Below, one piece after another: positions 44,773 to 54,079 of a stretch of 64,000 bases of DNA. Positions within the stretch are counted from its first letter, which is position 1. Each line of letters starts with the position of its first letter. The position numbers and the translations under genes are program-made. The notes below the pieces were generated by a model, which was not told the origin of the DNA, did not search any database, and saw nothing but the letters and a program-made list of their open reading frames with translations. Source of the stretch: Bacillota bacterium (GTDB lineage Bacteria > Bacillota > Clostridia > Lachnospirales > Lachnospiraceae); contig JAFAGA010000085.1 of NCBI GenBank assembly GCA_023423045.1, positions 1 to 64,000 of the forward strand, read 5' to 3'.

Positions 44773-44833
44773 GAATTTGTTATGGAAATACTCCTTGCCG
44801 CAGTCATGCTTTCATATCGGTTTATCAACATAA

Positions 44834-44855
44834 GAGAAGCGGCTTATCGCTTCTC
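44834..44855 (-). terminator. Hairpin terminator after rpoZ
   Basis: GAGAAGCG pairs with CGCTTCTC just after the rpoZ stop; the T-run is weak. Confidence 0.5.
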
Positions 44856-44859
44856 GTTG

Positions 44860-45114
44860 TTATTGATTACTGTCATTGGTTGTTTCATCATCACCGACAA
44901 TTTTTACTTTTGAGCGATTTAGTTCCTCAACTGCGATTGATAAGGGCTTGGGATAGGTAACATCAACAAGGGGCATAGCGCCGTCGATAATCTGTCTGGC
45001 TCTTCTGGCGGTAGCAATAACGATGGAATAACGACTGTTAACCACCGGCTGCTCCCCCGGCTCTACCTCACTGTTTACTACTCTCATTAAATCCGTATAT
45101 GATGGATGCAACAT
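44860..45114 (-). CDS. rpoZ: RNA polymerase omega subunit
   Basis: The 84-residue protein has the omega pattern: NSRYSIVIATARRARQIIDG and PLSIAVEELNRSKVKI. It helps assemble RNA polymerase. It follows remA with a 57-base gap; gmk, which usually lies between remA and rpoZ in Clostridia, is absent here. Confidence 0.93.
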   Translation of the reverse strand: MLHPSYTDLMRVVNSEVEPGEQPVVNSRYSIVIATARRARQIIDGAMPLVDVTYPKPLSIAVEELNRSKVKIVGDDETTNDSNQ

Positions 45115-45171
45115 AAATTATATCTCCTTCCTGGTTGTCCTTACTACTATGAGTATATGCTTATCTTCGTA

Positions 45172-45441
45172 TCACTCCAAAGTCTCCGGGCTATCGGGCA
45201 GCTCTTTCTGATTCACTCTTCCTGCAATGGTATCGGGAAGCAGGGAGGATAAAATCAGATGTCCGCTCTCCGTTACAATTACCGCCTTGGTCCGTCTGCC
45301 GCAGGTGGCATCAATGGCCATCCCCGTGTCCTTGGCACTCTGCACCATTCGTTTAACCGGTGCCGCCTCCGGACTGATGATACTGATAATTTTACTGGAA
45401 TTCACAACATTACCAAAGCCAACATTCACTAACTTATTCAA
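45172..45441 (-). CDS. remA: RemA-family regulatory protein (DUF370)
   Basis: The 89-residue protein reads VNVGFGNVVNSSKIISIISPEAAPVKRM and ATCGRRTKAVIVTESGHLILSSL, the RemA/DUF370 signature. In Bacillus RemA binds DNA and activates matrix genes. It is preceded by yicC 24 bases upstream, the conserved Firmicutes order. Confidence 0.93.
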   Translation of the reverse strand: MNKLVNVGFGNVVNSSKIISIISPEAAPVKRMVQSAKDTGMAIDATCGRRTKAVIVTESGHLILSSLLPDTIAGRVNQKELPDSPETLE

Positions 45442-45465
45442 AGTTATTCCTCATTTCTGCAGCTT

Positions 45466-46344
45466 CTATTCAATATTTTGAATCTGTTCTCTTACCTTTT
45501 CGATTTCAGTCTTTAAATCAATCGCCTTATTGGTAACCTCAAGGTCGTTGGCCTTAGAGAGAATGGTATTGGCTTCCCTGTTCATCTCCTGGGCGATAAA
45601 GTCAAGCTTTCTTCCCACATTATCGCTTTCTCCCAACGCATCCTTCATATTAATGATATGGGAACGCAGTCTTACCGTCTCCTCATCGACACAGATCTTG
45701 TCGGCGAATACGGTAAGCTCAGTTACAAGTATGCTCTCCTCCACTCTGGTATCACCCAATAGTTCGGTCACTTTTGCCATGAGTTTATTGCGGTATTCCG
45801 CTACAATCTCCGGTGAGCGCTTCTCAATGAAGTCCACCAATACCAGCATTCCATCCAGTTTTGCTACAATGTCCTGCTTCAGGTGCTCTCCTTCTTGAAT
45901 ACGTGTATCTACGAACCGGCCGGCCGCAGTTCTGACTGCCTCTTCCACCAGCTCCCATAGCTCTTTCTCGTCAATCGTCTGCTCCTCCAGCGTCAGTACC
46001 TCCGGATATCTTGAAAGACCCGAGACTCGGACATCATTCTCAATCCCAAATTCCTTGCCCATCTTTTCCAGGGCCTGGTAGTACTCTCGGGCAAGCTCTG
46101 CATTATATTTAACACATACGTTATTCTCCGTATAATCCTCGTATGTAATGTAGACATCAATCTTGCCTCTGCCGATATATTGCTTCAATACATTGCGGAT
46201 ACCTGCTTCAAAAAAGCTGAGCTTCTTCGGCATCTTAATTGATATGTCGCAATATCTGTGATTTACCGCTTTCATTTCAACAGTAATTTTGCGGTCTACT
46301 CCGGCTATTTCGCAACGCCCAAAGCCTGTCATACTCCTTAACAT
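45466..46344 (-). CDS. yicC: YicC-family endoribonuclease-like protein
   Basis: The 292-residue protein starts MLRSMTGFGRCEIAG, continues VEMKAVNHRYCDISIKMP and ends with a DUF1732-type segment RKLDFIAQEMNREANTILSKAND. YicC proteins are involved in RNA turnover and stationary-phase survival. The start at 46344 is preferred; the open frame extends 16 residues further. Confidence 0.92.
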   Translation of the reverse strand: MLRSMTGFGRCEIAGVDRKITVEMKAVNHRYCDISIKMPKKLSFFEAGIRNVLKQYIGRGKIDVYITYEDYTENNVCVKYNAELAREYYQALEKMGKEFGIENDVRVSGLSRYPEVLTLEEQTIDEKELWELVEEAVRTAAGRFVDTRIQEGEHLKQDIVAKLDGMLVLVDFIEKRSPEIVAEYRNKLMAKVTELLGDTRVEESILVTELTVFADKICVDEETVRLRSHIINMKDALGESDNVGRKLDFIAQEMNREANTILSKANDLEVTNKAIDLKTEIEKVREQIQNIE

Positions 46345-46472
46345 AGATACACACTCTTTCATGTTTTGTAATGATTGCAACGCAGCGTCCAACCATAACC
46401 TGATATTATTATATTCAATTTATTATAAATGAAATACGAAAACAAGTCAATATGCAGGCAAGGATTGTTTTT

Positions 46473-47267
46473 TTAAAAATGGATTACCTGCGCATCATAG
46501 CCGCATTTTCTCAGCAGAAGCTCCATACTGGCAGCTTCGTCCAAATCGGCATATTTTCCGATATAAATTACATAAAGGCTTCTCTTCTGATCAATCTGTG
46601 TGTCGTATCCCTGGGAATGCAGCCTCATCTGGGCTTCCATGGCCAACGCATAGCTGGAATAGGGGCCTGTTAGGATACAGTATCTGCAATCCGCCCCTGC
46701 CAAATGGCGGTTTTCCTCCTGCATACCGATTATATCTTCCTGCTGAAGAGTCTTATAGATACCTTCTGCAATGCCGTCGGCGATTTTCGATAGATTCTCA
46801 TCGAAATAGCGATTATCCTCATCGGACCGAAAATAGCCGATGGCCAACATAACAGACGGCATATTCGTATCGTTCAGTAAGGGAAGATCTCTTCGTTCAA
46901 CAAGTTTATAATTGCGGAAACCGCTTTCGGCAAGACTCTCCCTTATATTATCCGCCGCTTCCACCCCCACGGGATCATCACTTCCCACATACAACTCCAG
47001 CGTTGGATATTCATTGAAGGAACGTTCCGTGCTGCGGTGAAGTGATACCAACAAGTCCCCTCCGATTTGATTTACCCTGTCGACTCTCCTTAACATGGGC
47101 AGATAGACATCGGCTGTTCTGGTATACTCCACATCTACTCCCATATTTTGAAGAAGCTCTCCTACTCTCAATGCCAGCCTCAGATTATCATTTTTTTCAC
47201 TTCTTCGTCTGTAATAATCTCCGATATCGCTGCCCCCATGTCCCGGATCCAGTATCACCTTTGGCAT
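46473..47267 (-). CDS. N-acetylmuramoyl-L-alanine amidase-like protein with SPOR domain
   Basis: The start at 47267 is eight bases after AAGGAG. The N-terminal Amidase_3 domain has ILDPGHGGSDIG (zinc His), a Glu in the RRSEKND segment and LLVSLHRSTE (second His). The usual catalytic Glu in the late VEIGF-type strand is replaced: the sequence reads VMLAIGYFRSDED. The C-terminal 70 residues (CRYCILTGPYSSYALAMEAQMRL) are a SPOR domain that binds denuded glycan. No signal peptide is visible, so it may be a cytoplasmic or inactive relative, perhaps sporulation-linked. Confidence 0.8.
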   Translation of the reverse strand: MPKVILDPGHGGSDIGDYYRRRSEKNDNLRLALRVGELLQNMGVDVEYTRTADVYLPMLRRVDRVNQIGGDLLVSLHRSTERSFNEYPTLELYVGSDDPVGVEAADNIRESLAESGFRNYKLVERRDLPLLNDTNMPSVMLAIGYFRSDEDNRYFDENLSKIADGIAEGIYKTLQQEDIIGMQEENRHLAGADCRYCILTGPYSSYALAMEAQMRLHSQGYDTQIDQKRSLYVIYIGKYADLDEAASMELLLRKCGYDAQVIHF

Positions 47268-47510
47268 TCCACCCACTCCTTGCACATAGCATTGCTTCTC
47301 CATTATATGTTACTGCGGTTAAATGTTTCATTTTTGGCAGCTTCCTCTTTTGCCCGCTATTCTAATGAAACCTTAATTTGAATTGTGCCGCTGTCCAGGG
47401 TATAATATAAGTTATCAGAGCGAGGTTTTTGTTCTAATAATACAATTATAATATAATTCCAGTGTCAAAAGCAGCGAGGACTCGCTGTCTGTTATAAAGG
47501 AGTGATAAAG

Positions 47511-47774
47511 ATGTGGTTTTGGAATCGTGTTGAAATATATAAAGGGTATTCTGTACAGGAATTTTCCGAGCTTAAGAATTCTCTGGCTGCCTCCAAAATT
47601 AAGTATGATTTCAAATTAAATGACCGTAAAAAGCCAAGCCTCAACCTGGTGGACAGTTACTACCGGGGAAGTCTCACACCGGAACCGAAAGTATCTGTAG
47701 AATATACCCTCTATGTCCATCGCAAGGATTATGAAGAGGCAATGTATCTAACTTCCAACCGTCATGTTCATTGA
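47511..47774 (+). CDS. Small conserved-looking protein of unknown function
   Basis: The 87-residue protein (MWFWNRVEIYKGYSVQEFSELKNSLA...) has a strong AAAGGAG site. The beta-alpha-beta pattern (VEIYKGYSVQEFSELKNSLAASKI, VEYTLYVHRKDYEEAMYLT) resembles DUF2007-like putative signal-transducing folds, but I cannot name the family with certainty. Confidence 0.65.
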   Translation: MWFWNRVEIYKGYSVQEFSELKNSLAASKIKYDFKLNDRKKPSLNLVDSYYRGSLTPEPKVSVEYTLYVHRKDYEEAMYLTSNRHVH

Positions 47775-47833
47775 CGGAAGCCAGGTAACACATACTCAGG
47801 CTCCGCCTTTAGGGGCCTTGTTATTACAGACGG

Positions 47834-47876
47834 GGAGCGTTTCAGTCTGCAAATATGCATCAGAAACGCTCCTTAA
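47834..47876. terminator. Terminator between convergent genes
   Basis: GGAGCGTTTC pairs with GAAACGCTCC around a 19-base loop; it lies between the small + gene and metY, which converge. Confidence 0.6.
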
Positions 47877-47948
47877 AACATACCCTTCAATATTAATATA
47901 AGACGAGCGAATTCCTTGCCGCTTGTTTTTCTTTACTTCCCCAATACC

Positions 47949-49238
47949 CTAGATTTGTTCAAATGCATTCGCCAAATCATCCAGAATATCATCAATATGC
48001 TCCGTACCTATGGACAGGCGTATCGTATTGGGATTGATTCCGGAGGCCCTCAGCTCCTCCTCATTCATTTGCGAATGTGTGGTGCTGGCCGGATGGATTA
48101 CAAGGGATTTTACATCGGCTACATTGGCTAGTAATGAGAATATCTGGAGCTGATCAATAAATTTCTTTGCCGTCGCCGCATCCCCTTTGATTTCAAAAGT
48201 AAAGATAGATCCCGCGCCCTTAGGGAAATATTCGTTATACAGAGCATGATAAGGGTTATCAGGCAGAGAGGGATGATTCACTCTTTCCACCTTAGAATGC
48301 TTCTGCAGAAACTCTACTACTTTCAGGGCATTCTCCACATGGCGCTCCACACGAAGGGATAGGGTCTCCAGTCCCTGAAGGAACAGGAAAGAATGGAAGG
48401 GGCTGATGGTGGAGCCGGTATCTCTCATCAGAGTTACCCTGAGCTTGATAATATATGCGAGTGCTCCCACCGCCTTTGTAAACTGCACCCCATGGTAGCT
48501 GGGGTTGGCTTTTGTTAAGGAAGGGAATTTGCCGGAGCCCTCCCAATCAAAGTTTCCGCTGTCGATCACCACTCCGCCGAGGGTAGTTCCATGCCCTCCG
48601 ATAAATTTGGTGGCAGAATGAATAACAATGTCCGCACCGTATTCAATGGGCCGCAGCAGGTAGGGTGTTGCAAAGGTGTTGTCGACAATTAGCGGTATGC
48701 GATTGCGGTGGGCAATCCTGGCTACTTCAGCGATATCTATGATGCTTGAATTGGGATTTCCCAAGCTTTCAATAAAAATAGCCTTCGTATTCTCCTGAAT
48801 GGCCTGTTCAAAATTCTCTGGCAGATCACTGTCCACAAAAGTGGTGGTGATCCCAAAATCAGGCAGGGTATGGGCAAATAAATTATAAGTTCCTCCGTAG
48901 ATCGTCTGGGCAGATACGATATGATCTCCCGCATGTGCGATATTCTGGATTGCATAGCTGACTGCCGCCGCTCCGGAAGATGTGGCAAGTGCTGCCGCTC
49001 CCCCTTCCAGGGCCGCAATTCTCTGCTCAAATACATCTGAGGTGGGATTCATTAATCTGGTATAGATATTTCCGCCCTCACTGAGACTAAATCTTGCCTC
49101 TGCCTGGGCACAGTCATCAAACACGTAGGATGTTGTCTGATAAATCGGAACACTTCTGGCGCCGGTAGCACTGTCCGGCTTCTCCTGACCAGCATGCAGC
49201 TGTAAGGTTTCAAAATGTAATTTCTTTTCTCCTGCCAT
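47949..49238 (-). CDS. metY: O-acetylhomoserine sulfhydrylase (PLP-dependent)
   Basis: The 429-residue protein is a Cys/Met-metabolism PLP enzyme: NIYTRLMNPTSDVFEQRIAALEGG, VDNTFATPYLLRP, HSATKFIGGHGTTLGG with the PLP Lys, and the late LVIHPASTTHSQM. Length and the long SYHGVQFTKAVG insert match MetY/O-acetylhomoserine aminocarboxypropyltransferases, which make homocysteine from O-acetylhomoserine and sulfide. The next gene upstream is an Rrf2 regulator, often a sulfur or Fe-S sensor. Confidence 0.93.
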   Translation of the reverse strand: MAGEKKLHFETLQLHAGQEKPDSATGARSVPIYQTTSYVFDDCAQAEARFSLSEGGNIYTRLMNPTSDVFEQRIAALEGGAAALATSSGAAAVSYAIQNIAHAGDHIVSAQTIYGGTYNLFAHTLPDFGITTTFVDSDLPENFEQAIQENTKAIFIESLGNPNSSIIDIAEVARIAHRNRIPLIVDNTFATPYLLRPIEYGADIVIHSATKFIGGHGTTLGGVVIDSGNFDWEGSGKFPSLTKANPSYHGVQFTKAVGALAYIIKLRVTLMRDTGSTISPFHSFLFLQGLETLSLRVERHVENALKVVEFLQKHSKVERVNHPSLPDNPYHALYNEYFPKGAGSIFTFEIKGDAATAKKFIDQLQIFSLLANVADVKSLVIHPASTTHSQMNEEELRASGINPNTIRLSIGTEHIDDILDDLANAFEQI

Positions 49239-49309
49239 AGATTTTTCCTCCGTTTTTATAATTTAACTACCAACCTCTAATCGTCAATCTCTTCCATAGT
49301 ATTCATATT

Positions 49310-49349
49310 AATATACTAGGCTTTGAATGAATTGTTAATATAATATACT
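49310..49349 (-). promoter_or_regulatory. Candidate metY promoter
   Basis: On the minus strand TTAACA and TATATT are 17 bases apart, and an imperfect dyad AGTAT...ATACT overlaps the downstream box, so an Rrf2-type repressor could act here. Confidence 0.45.
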
Positions 49350-49499
49350 TCCGGAAGGCTTTTTGTCAATATATAATTTGAAAAGTTTAAAAATATGGCC
49401 AGATGAAAACAAAGGAGCCTCCGCTCTTTTGTAAATGTAATTCAAAGAGTGCAGCTCCCATTTTATATTATGTATTAGTTTTTAGCTCTCCCATCTGTT

Positions 49500-49934
49500 C
49501 TAAATTGAATAATCATATGATAAGATGCTTTTCTGACGCTCCACCAGGTCCTGCAGCGTAATCCGGTCCACCACGGAGCAGATTGCATCATACAACTCCT
49601 GCCACACCTCTCTTGTGACGCAGCTTCCGCTACGGCCGCATTCTTCCTCATCCTCCAGGCAATCAATCGGTAAAAGGCTTCCCTCTGTCAGGCGGAGTAT
49701 CATACCTACCGTGTATTCCGCAGGATCCTTAGCAATACGGTACCCCCCCTGGGCCCCTCGAATACTCTTCACATAACCTGCCCTGTTAAGCAGGGAAATA
49801 ATCTGCTCCAGGTATTTCTCGGATATCTCCTGACGTGCTGCGATGGTCTTAATGGTAATAACTTCACCTGTATTATTCAAAGCCAGATCCAACATAAGAC
49901 GCAGGGCATATCTTCCTTTTGTCGATATCTTCAT
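49500..49934 (-). CDS. Rrf2-family transcriptional regulator
   Basis: The 144-residue protein begins MKISTKGRYALRLMLDLA, has the winged helix ITIKTIAARQEISEKYLEQIISLLNRAGYVKSIRGAQGGYRIA and a C-rich loop with C92, C99 and C105 (CLEDEEECGRSGSC). CymR-like members control cysteine metabolism; IscR-like ones bind Fe-S clusters via such cysteines. The neighbourhood with metY favours a sulfur role. Confidence 0.92.
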   Translation of the reverse strand: MKISTKGRYALRLMLDLALNNTGEVITIKTIAARQEISEKYLEQIISLLNRAGYVKSIRGAQGGYRIAKDPAEYTVGMILRLTEGSLLPIDCLEDEEECGRSGSCVTREVWQELYDAICSVVDRITLQDLVERQKSILSYDYSI

Positions 49935-50233
49935 GGCAAAACCTCCTTAGTAATTCTTAATCAAACTCATTATTACCATACTATCATAGGCTTTGCAGGA
50001 ATTCAATGTTTGCTTTCAAAGACTTGTTACTTTATTAACAATTACTGCTCAGATTCCCAAATCCAGAGTCAATATAGCCACAGTGGTGAAAGGAAATCAA
50101 AAATCAACCGATTCTTCGTCAATTTAACAATGGAATTTTATTGAATTATAAAGTATAATTTTTATTTGCTATTCATAATTTTGAAACAATTCGTACACTT
50201 TTCATTTTACTATTATAATTAGGATGGAGACTC

Positions 50234-51055
50234 ATGAACTACGATTTATTATTCCTCGATGTAGACGGAACTTTAAAGCAGGAACCCCACGGTATCTCAG
50301 AAGCAAATAAGGCGGCCATCCTGCACGCCTGCCAGGCCGGTAAAAAAATATCCATTGCCTCCGGCCGCAATAGAAACCTGATTCTGGATACGGTCAAAGA
50401 ACTGCAGCTAAACCACTATGGCGCTTCTTATACCGTCGCATTGAACGGAGCCCATATCATTGACAACCATACCGGGGACACACTGCACACCATCCCGATT
50501 GATACCCAGCTTACCTATCTCATCTTTCTTAAATCCTATGAATTGGACCTCTCCTGCCATGTCTGCACAGAGAATTATGTATATTTTAATTACAATGACA
50601 AGCATTACGATTGGTATCGGAAATCAGGCTGTAATTGCAGACTGGTGGATATGGGAAATGCTGATTTGGGTCTGGAAGAACCACCTTTAAAAATTCTTAT
50701 CTCCAGTCAAGACAGAGAAAAGCTGGAATCCTTTCAGAAACAAATGCAGCCTCTGACAGAAGCCGGCCTGAATGCGGAATATTCTACCGAAACCTCTCTG
50801 GAATATACCTCTGTTCATGCCAGCAAAGGACTGGGAATGGAGTATATATGCAAGCTCCTGGGAAAATCCTCCTCCCATGCCGTAGCTGCCGGAGACGGCG
50901 AGAATGATATTTCCATGCTGCGGATGGCCGGTTTAGGAGTGGCTATGCAAAATGCGCTGGAAACAGTAAAAGCTGCAGCTGATACCATAACCGAGCGCAC
51001 CTGTATTGAAGACGGCGTAAATGAAATCATTCACAAATATCTTCTGGTACAATAA
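50234..51055 (+). CDS. Cof-type HAD-superfamily hydrolase
   Basis: The 273-residue protein has HAD motif I LDVDGTL near residues 7-12, motif II SIASGRN, a Lys in SKGLGMEYI (motif III) and motif IV GDGENDISMLRMAGLGVAM. The cap is of the C2B Cof type. Such enzymes dephosphorylate sugar phosphates or cofactors; no substrate can be read. AGGATGGAG precedes the start. Confidence 0.92.
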   Translation: MNYDLLFLDVDGTLKQEPHGISEANKAAILHACQAGKKISIASGRNRNLILDTVKELQLNHYGASYTVALNGAHIIDNHTGDTLHTIPIDTQLTYLIFLKSYELDLSCHVCTENYVYFNYNDKHYDWYRKSGCNCRLVDMGNADLGLEEPPLKILISSQDREKLESFQKQMQPLTEAGLNAEYSTETSLEYTSVHASKGLGMEYICKLLGKSSSHAVAAGDGENDISMLRMAGLGVAMQNALETVKAAADTITERTCIEDGVNEIIHKYLLVQ

Positions 51056-52070
51056 TCGTTCTCTTGGGTTTCATCAGAAAATTAAGCTTTGTTTCGGAAA
51101 TGATAATTGCAATAAAGATCAGTCCAAAACCCATGAACAGCCGCAAGGTTACCACCTCATGGTAAAAGATCACCGAGAATAATACACCGAACACGGATTC
51201 CAGGCTCATAATAATGGCTGCCGGTGCAGGATGGGTATATTTCTGCCCCACATTCTGCATCAATAAAGCAACTGCAGTTGCAAATACGGAGAGATACAAG
51301 AGTGCGGCGATGGATTTTGTATCCCATACCGTCGGCATGTCCTCGAACAGCAATCCAATTACCCAGGAATATACCGCCGCAAAGCCAAACTGCAATATGG
51401 TGAGAAGGATCGGATCCCTTTTACCTGTGAACTTCGCAACCGCAACCATATGCGCAGCATAGAAAATACCGCTGATCAAGGTCAGGGCATCTCCCATGCG
51501 AACAGAAAAATCACCGTTCAAGGATACCAGACCAATACCGATAATACCTACAAAAGCCGCCGCCAGATTAAAGGTGTCCGGCTTTTTTTTATCGATGGGC
51601 CAGAAAAAGAATGGCACTAAAACGCAGTAAATTGCGGTAAGAAAAGCATTCTTTCCCGGTGTGGTATCGGTAATACCAATGGTCTGGAGGCTATATGCCA
51701 CAAAAAGCAGGGTTCCAAGGACTCCTCCCCTGATCAGATACTCTTTATTTATATTTTTAAGCTTTTTATGGAACAGGATGCTCAAAAGCAGACATCCGAT
51801 TGTGAACCGGAATGCCAGCAGCATATGAGGCTGAATTACATCTATAGAATTTTTTACGATAAGAAAAGAGCTTCCCCAGATAAATGTAGCTCCGAAAAGT
51901 GCCAACTTTGCCACAACGCCATACTTTTGCGGCAATGCTTTATCTTGTTTTACCTCTTCGCTTTGCTGCAATATTTCATTTTGCTGAAATATCTCATTTT
52001 GCTGCAATATTTCTTTTTGCATTTTAATATGTATCCTTTCTGTTTCCTCTGTGATTTCCTTCTTCTTCAT
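51027..52070 (-). CDS. EamA/DMT-family exporter with Gln-rich N-terminal repeat
   Basis: The protein has about ten membrane helices and the EamA pattern (LALFGATFIWGSSFLIVKNSI, ATAVALLMQNVGQKYTHPAPAAIIMSLESVFG). The N-terminus carries an unusual tandem repeat ILQQNE-IFQQNE-ILQQSE encoded by three 18-base units at 51963-52018. An upstream TTG frame to 52109 and a downstream ATG at 52022 are alternative starts. The 3' end overlaps the convergent HAD gene by 29 bases. Confidence 0.85.
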   Translation of the reverse strand: MKKKEITEETERIHIKMQKEILQQNEIFQQNEILQQSEEVKQDKALPQKYGVVAKLALFGATFIWGSSFLIVKNSIDVIQPHMLLAFRFTIGCLLLSILFHKKLKNINKEYLIRGGVLGTLLFVAYSLQTIGITDTTPGKNAFLTAIYCVLVPFFFWPIDKKKPDTFNLAAAFVGIIGIGLVSLNGDFSVRMGDALTLISGIFYAAHMVAVAKFTGKRDPILLTILQFGFAAVYSWVIGLLFEDMPTVWDTKSIAALLYLSVFATAVALLMQNVGQKYTHPAPAAIIMSLESVFGVLFSVIFYHEVVTLRLFMGFGLIFIAIIISETKLNFLMKPKRTIIVPEDICE

Positions 52071-52187
52071 CCGTCTGCCTATTCTAACACACTTTTTTTC
52101 GCTCTTCAATCATGAATGATGCAAAGATAAAAAGAATATGTAATACCAAAACCATGCTTTTTCCGGTTTTGGTATGATTTCTATCCA

Positions 52188-52973
52188 TTATGGGATACGA
52201 TAGCTTCTTCTGACAGGATTCTGATAAACCGACGGATAAGGTGCTCCTTCCAGTTCATACCGGTAGGCTTTCGTTTCATATTGGGGGCCGCAGAAATCTT
52301 CCCCGGACTGCCGGAAACATAAAAACCAGTCCAGGCAATACTGGTTTTCGCTGACCTGTGCCACCCTCTCCATTGCTGCACCGCAGGTTCCCGGAGGCGG
52401 TAGAATCACATCGTCGCAAGGCAGCCAATTCGCCGGAGTTGCTATCTTTTCACTGTCCGCTTTCTGAAGAGCTATTATAATCCGCTTCATCTCCTGCATA
52501 TTTCGTCCTGTGGATGCAGGATAATATAAAATCGTCCGTATCATACCAACAGGGTCTATAATATACACTGCCCGGACCGTCGCCACCTGGGAACTGCCCG
52601 GGTGCAGCATACCGTATCTTTTTGCAATATCCATTGAAATATCCGCAATTAAGGGGAAGGTAACCTCCACATGCTTAATATCCTTCCACACCAGCTCTTT
52701 GATTTTCCTCAGCCACGCAATATGGGAATACAGCGAATCGATTGACAGTCCGACCAATTCCGTATTCAGTTCCTTAAATTCATTCATCATGGATGCAAAG
52801 GTCATGAATTCTGTTGTGCATACCGGAGTAAAATCACCCGGGTGGCTGAACAATATCACCCAGCTGCCCTGATAATCCGCCGGAAAGTCAATCTCACCCT
52901 GTGTTGTTACTGCATGAAATGACGGTGCCATATCCCCAATCAGCGGCATACGGCTGCAATTATCTACCTCCAT
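52188..52973 (-). CDS. Peroxiredoxin (Prx6/1-Cys-like, long C-terminal extension)
   Basis: The 261-residue protein has the peroxidatic Cys in SHPGDFTPVCTTEF near residue 52 and the conserved Arg in the later VRAVYIIDP stretch. The region to residue 215 fits archaeal-type or Prx6-class enzymes with VTFPLIADISMDIAKRYGM and TPANWLPCDDV. The extra 45-residue tail (CLDWFLCFRQSG, CGPQYETKAYRY) is Cys-rich and unusual. It would reduce peroxides. Confidence 0.92.
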   Translation of the reverse strand: MEVDNCSRMPLIGDMAPSFHAVTTQGEIDFPADYQGSWVILFSHPGDFTPVCTTEFMTFASMMNEFKELNTELVGLSIDSLYSHIAWLRKIKELVWKDIKHVEVTFPLIADISMDIAKRYGMLHPGSSQVATVRAVYIIDPVGMIRTILYYPASTGRNMQEMKRIIIALQKADSEKIATPANWLPCDDVILPPPGTCGAAMERVAQVSENQYCLDWFLCFRQSGEDFCGPQYETKAYRYELEGAPYPSVYQNPVRRSYRIP

Positions 52974-53302
52974 CGGATCCCTCCTATCAAAGCATAGAAA
53001 GCCCCTCAGCTTAAGGCCATTTTTCCCTGCCCTACTTCCATGCTTCTCTATGTCTTATTAATATCAGCTATCAGAAGCTGCTTTTACCTTCTGATAATAC
53101 AAGATATGAATCTATAATTGATATGCTACAGCCTTATGCTTTTTATTCCATGAGAAAGTTTGCATTATAATCAGGATGCAATTTCCTGTACGATAAAAAA
53201 AACAGTTCACATCGTCGGTGAACTGCCTTTTCTTATTCAATACTAAGCGCTTTATCTGATACTGTATATTATTCTATATTAGGTTCACAAGTATATCCGA
53301 TA
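52974..53302. other. Intergenic region, only a terminator-like hairpin seen
   Basis: Apart from the terminator at 53194-53225 and a small hairpin near 53070-53095, no gene or known motif is visible between the peroxiredoxin and ferredoxin genes. Confidence 0.5.
53194..53225 (-). terminator. Terminator of the 4Fe-4S protein gene
   Basis: CAGTTCAC pairs with GTGAACTG and is followed on the minus strand by eight or more T. Confidence 0.75.
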
Positions 53303-54079
53303 TTAGTTATCCTCTAAAATTGTACCGTCGGTTCCGATGGTAACCACTCTCCAGGGTATCATTACACCGCTGTTTACCAGAGCTGTCTTCACCGCATGTA
53401 CAATACCTCCGCAGCAGGGAACCTCCATACGGATTACTGTCAGGCTCTTAATATCATTCATGCTGAGAATCTGCGTCAGCTTTATGGAATAATCCACATC
53501 ATCCAGCTTCGGGCAGCCGATCAACGTAATCTTATTCTTCATAAACTGGTGGAAATCACCAAAGGCATAGGCGGTACAATCTGCTGCAATGAGTAAATTC
53601 GAATTCTGGAAATAAGGTGCATTCGGCGGAACCAGCTGAATTTGTACCGGCCACTGGCGAAGCATGGATGGTGTTGCAGAGGGTGCTGCCGGCTGCGCTT
53701 CTTGTGCCGGAGCTTCATTTCTATGGAGATTCATCGCTCTGGAGCCAGGACATCCTCCGTGCGGATGCTGTGCTGCATGGGGCTGATGCAGGTTCCCTCT
53801 CTGGGCATTCTCCGCTGCTCTCTTCGCTTCCTCCGCTTTTTGTCTGGCAATGTTCTGATTAACTTCCTCTTCATTATATTCCAATGCTTCCCTCTCTTCA
53901 AAGCTTATGGCATTGGTTGGGCATACCGGTAAACAATTGCCCAAACCATCGCAATAATCATCCCTGAGAAGCTTCGCCTTTCCATCCACCAGACCGATTG
54001 CAGATTCGTGGCAGGCGCTCACGCATAAGCCGCAGCCATTGCATAAGTCTTCATCAATCTTAATAATTTTACGTATCAT
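53303..54079 (-). CDS. 4Fe-4S dicluster ferredoxin-domain protein
   Basis: The 258-residue protein has two clusters near the N-terminus: CNGCGLCVSACHESAI and CDGLGNCLPVCPTNAI. A linker rich in Gln, Ala and His follows (AENAQRGNLHQPHAAQHPHGGCPGS), then a domain with PCCGGIVHAVKTALVNSGVMIP. The second part resembles proteins annotated as ferredoxin-fused heterodisulfide-reductase-like subunits. Electron-transfer role is likely, partner unknown. Confidence 0.85.
   Translation of the reverse strand: MIRKIIKIDEDLCNGCGLCVSACHESAIGLVDGKAKLLRDDYCDGLGNCLPVCPTNAISFEEREALEYNEEEVNQNIARQKAEEAKRAAENAQRGNLHQPHAAQHPHGGCPGSRAMNLHRNEAPAQEAQPAAPSATPSMLRQWPVQIQLVPPNAPYFQNSNLLIAADCTAYAFGDFHQFMKNKITLIGCPKLDDVDYSIKLTQILSMNDIKSLTVIRMEVPCCGGIVHAVKTALVNSGVMIPWRVVTIGTDGTILEDN

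Noticed and set aside
49239..49499. SAM riboswitch before metY
   Set aside because: No SAM-I or SAM-II core motif is present; a promoter and dyad explain the region better.
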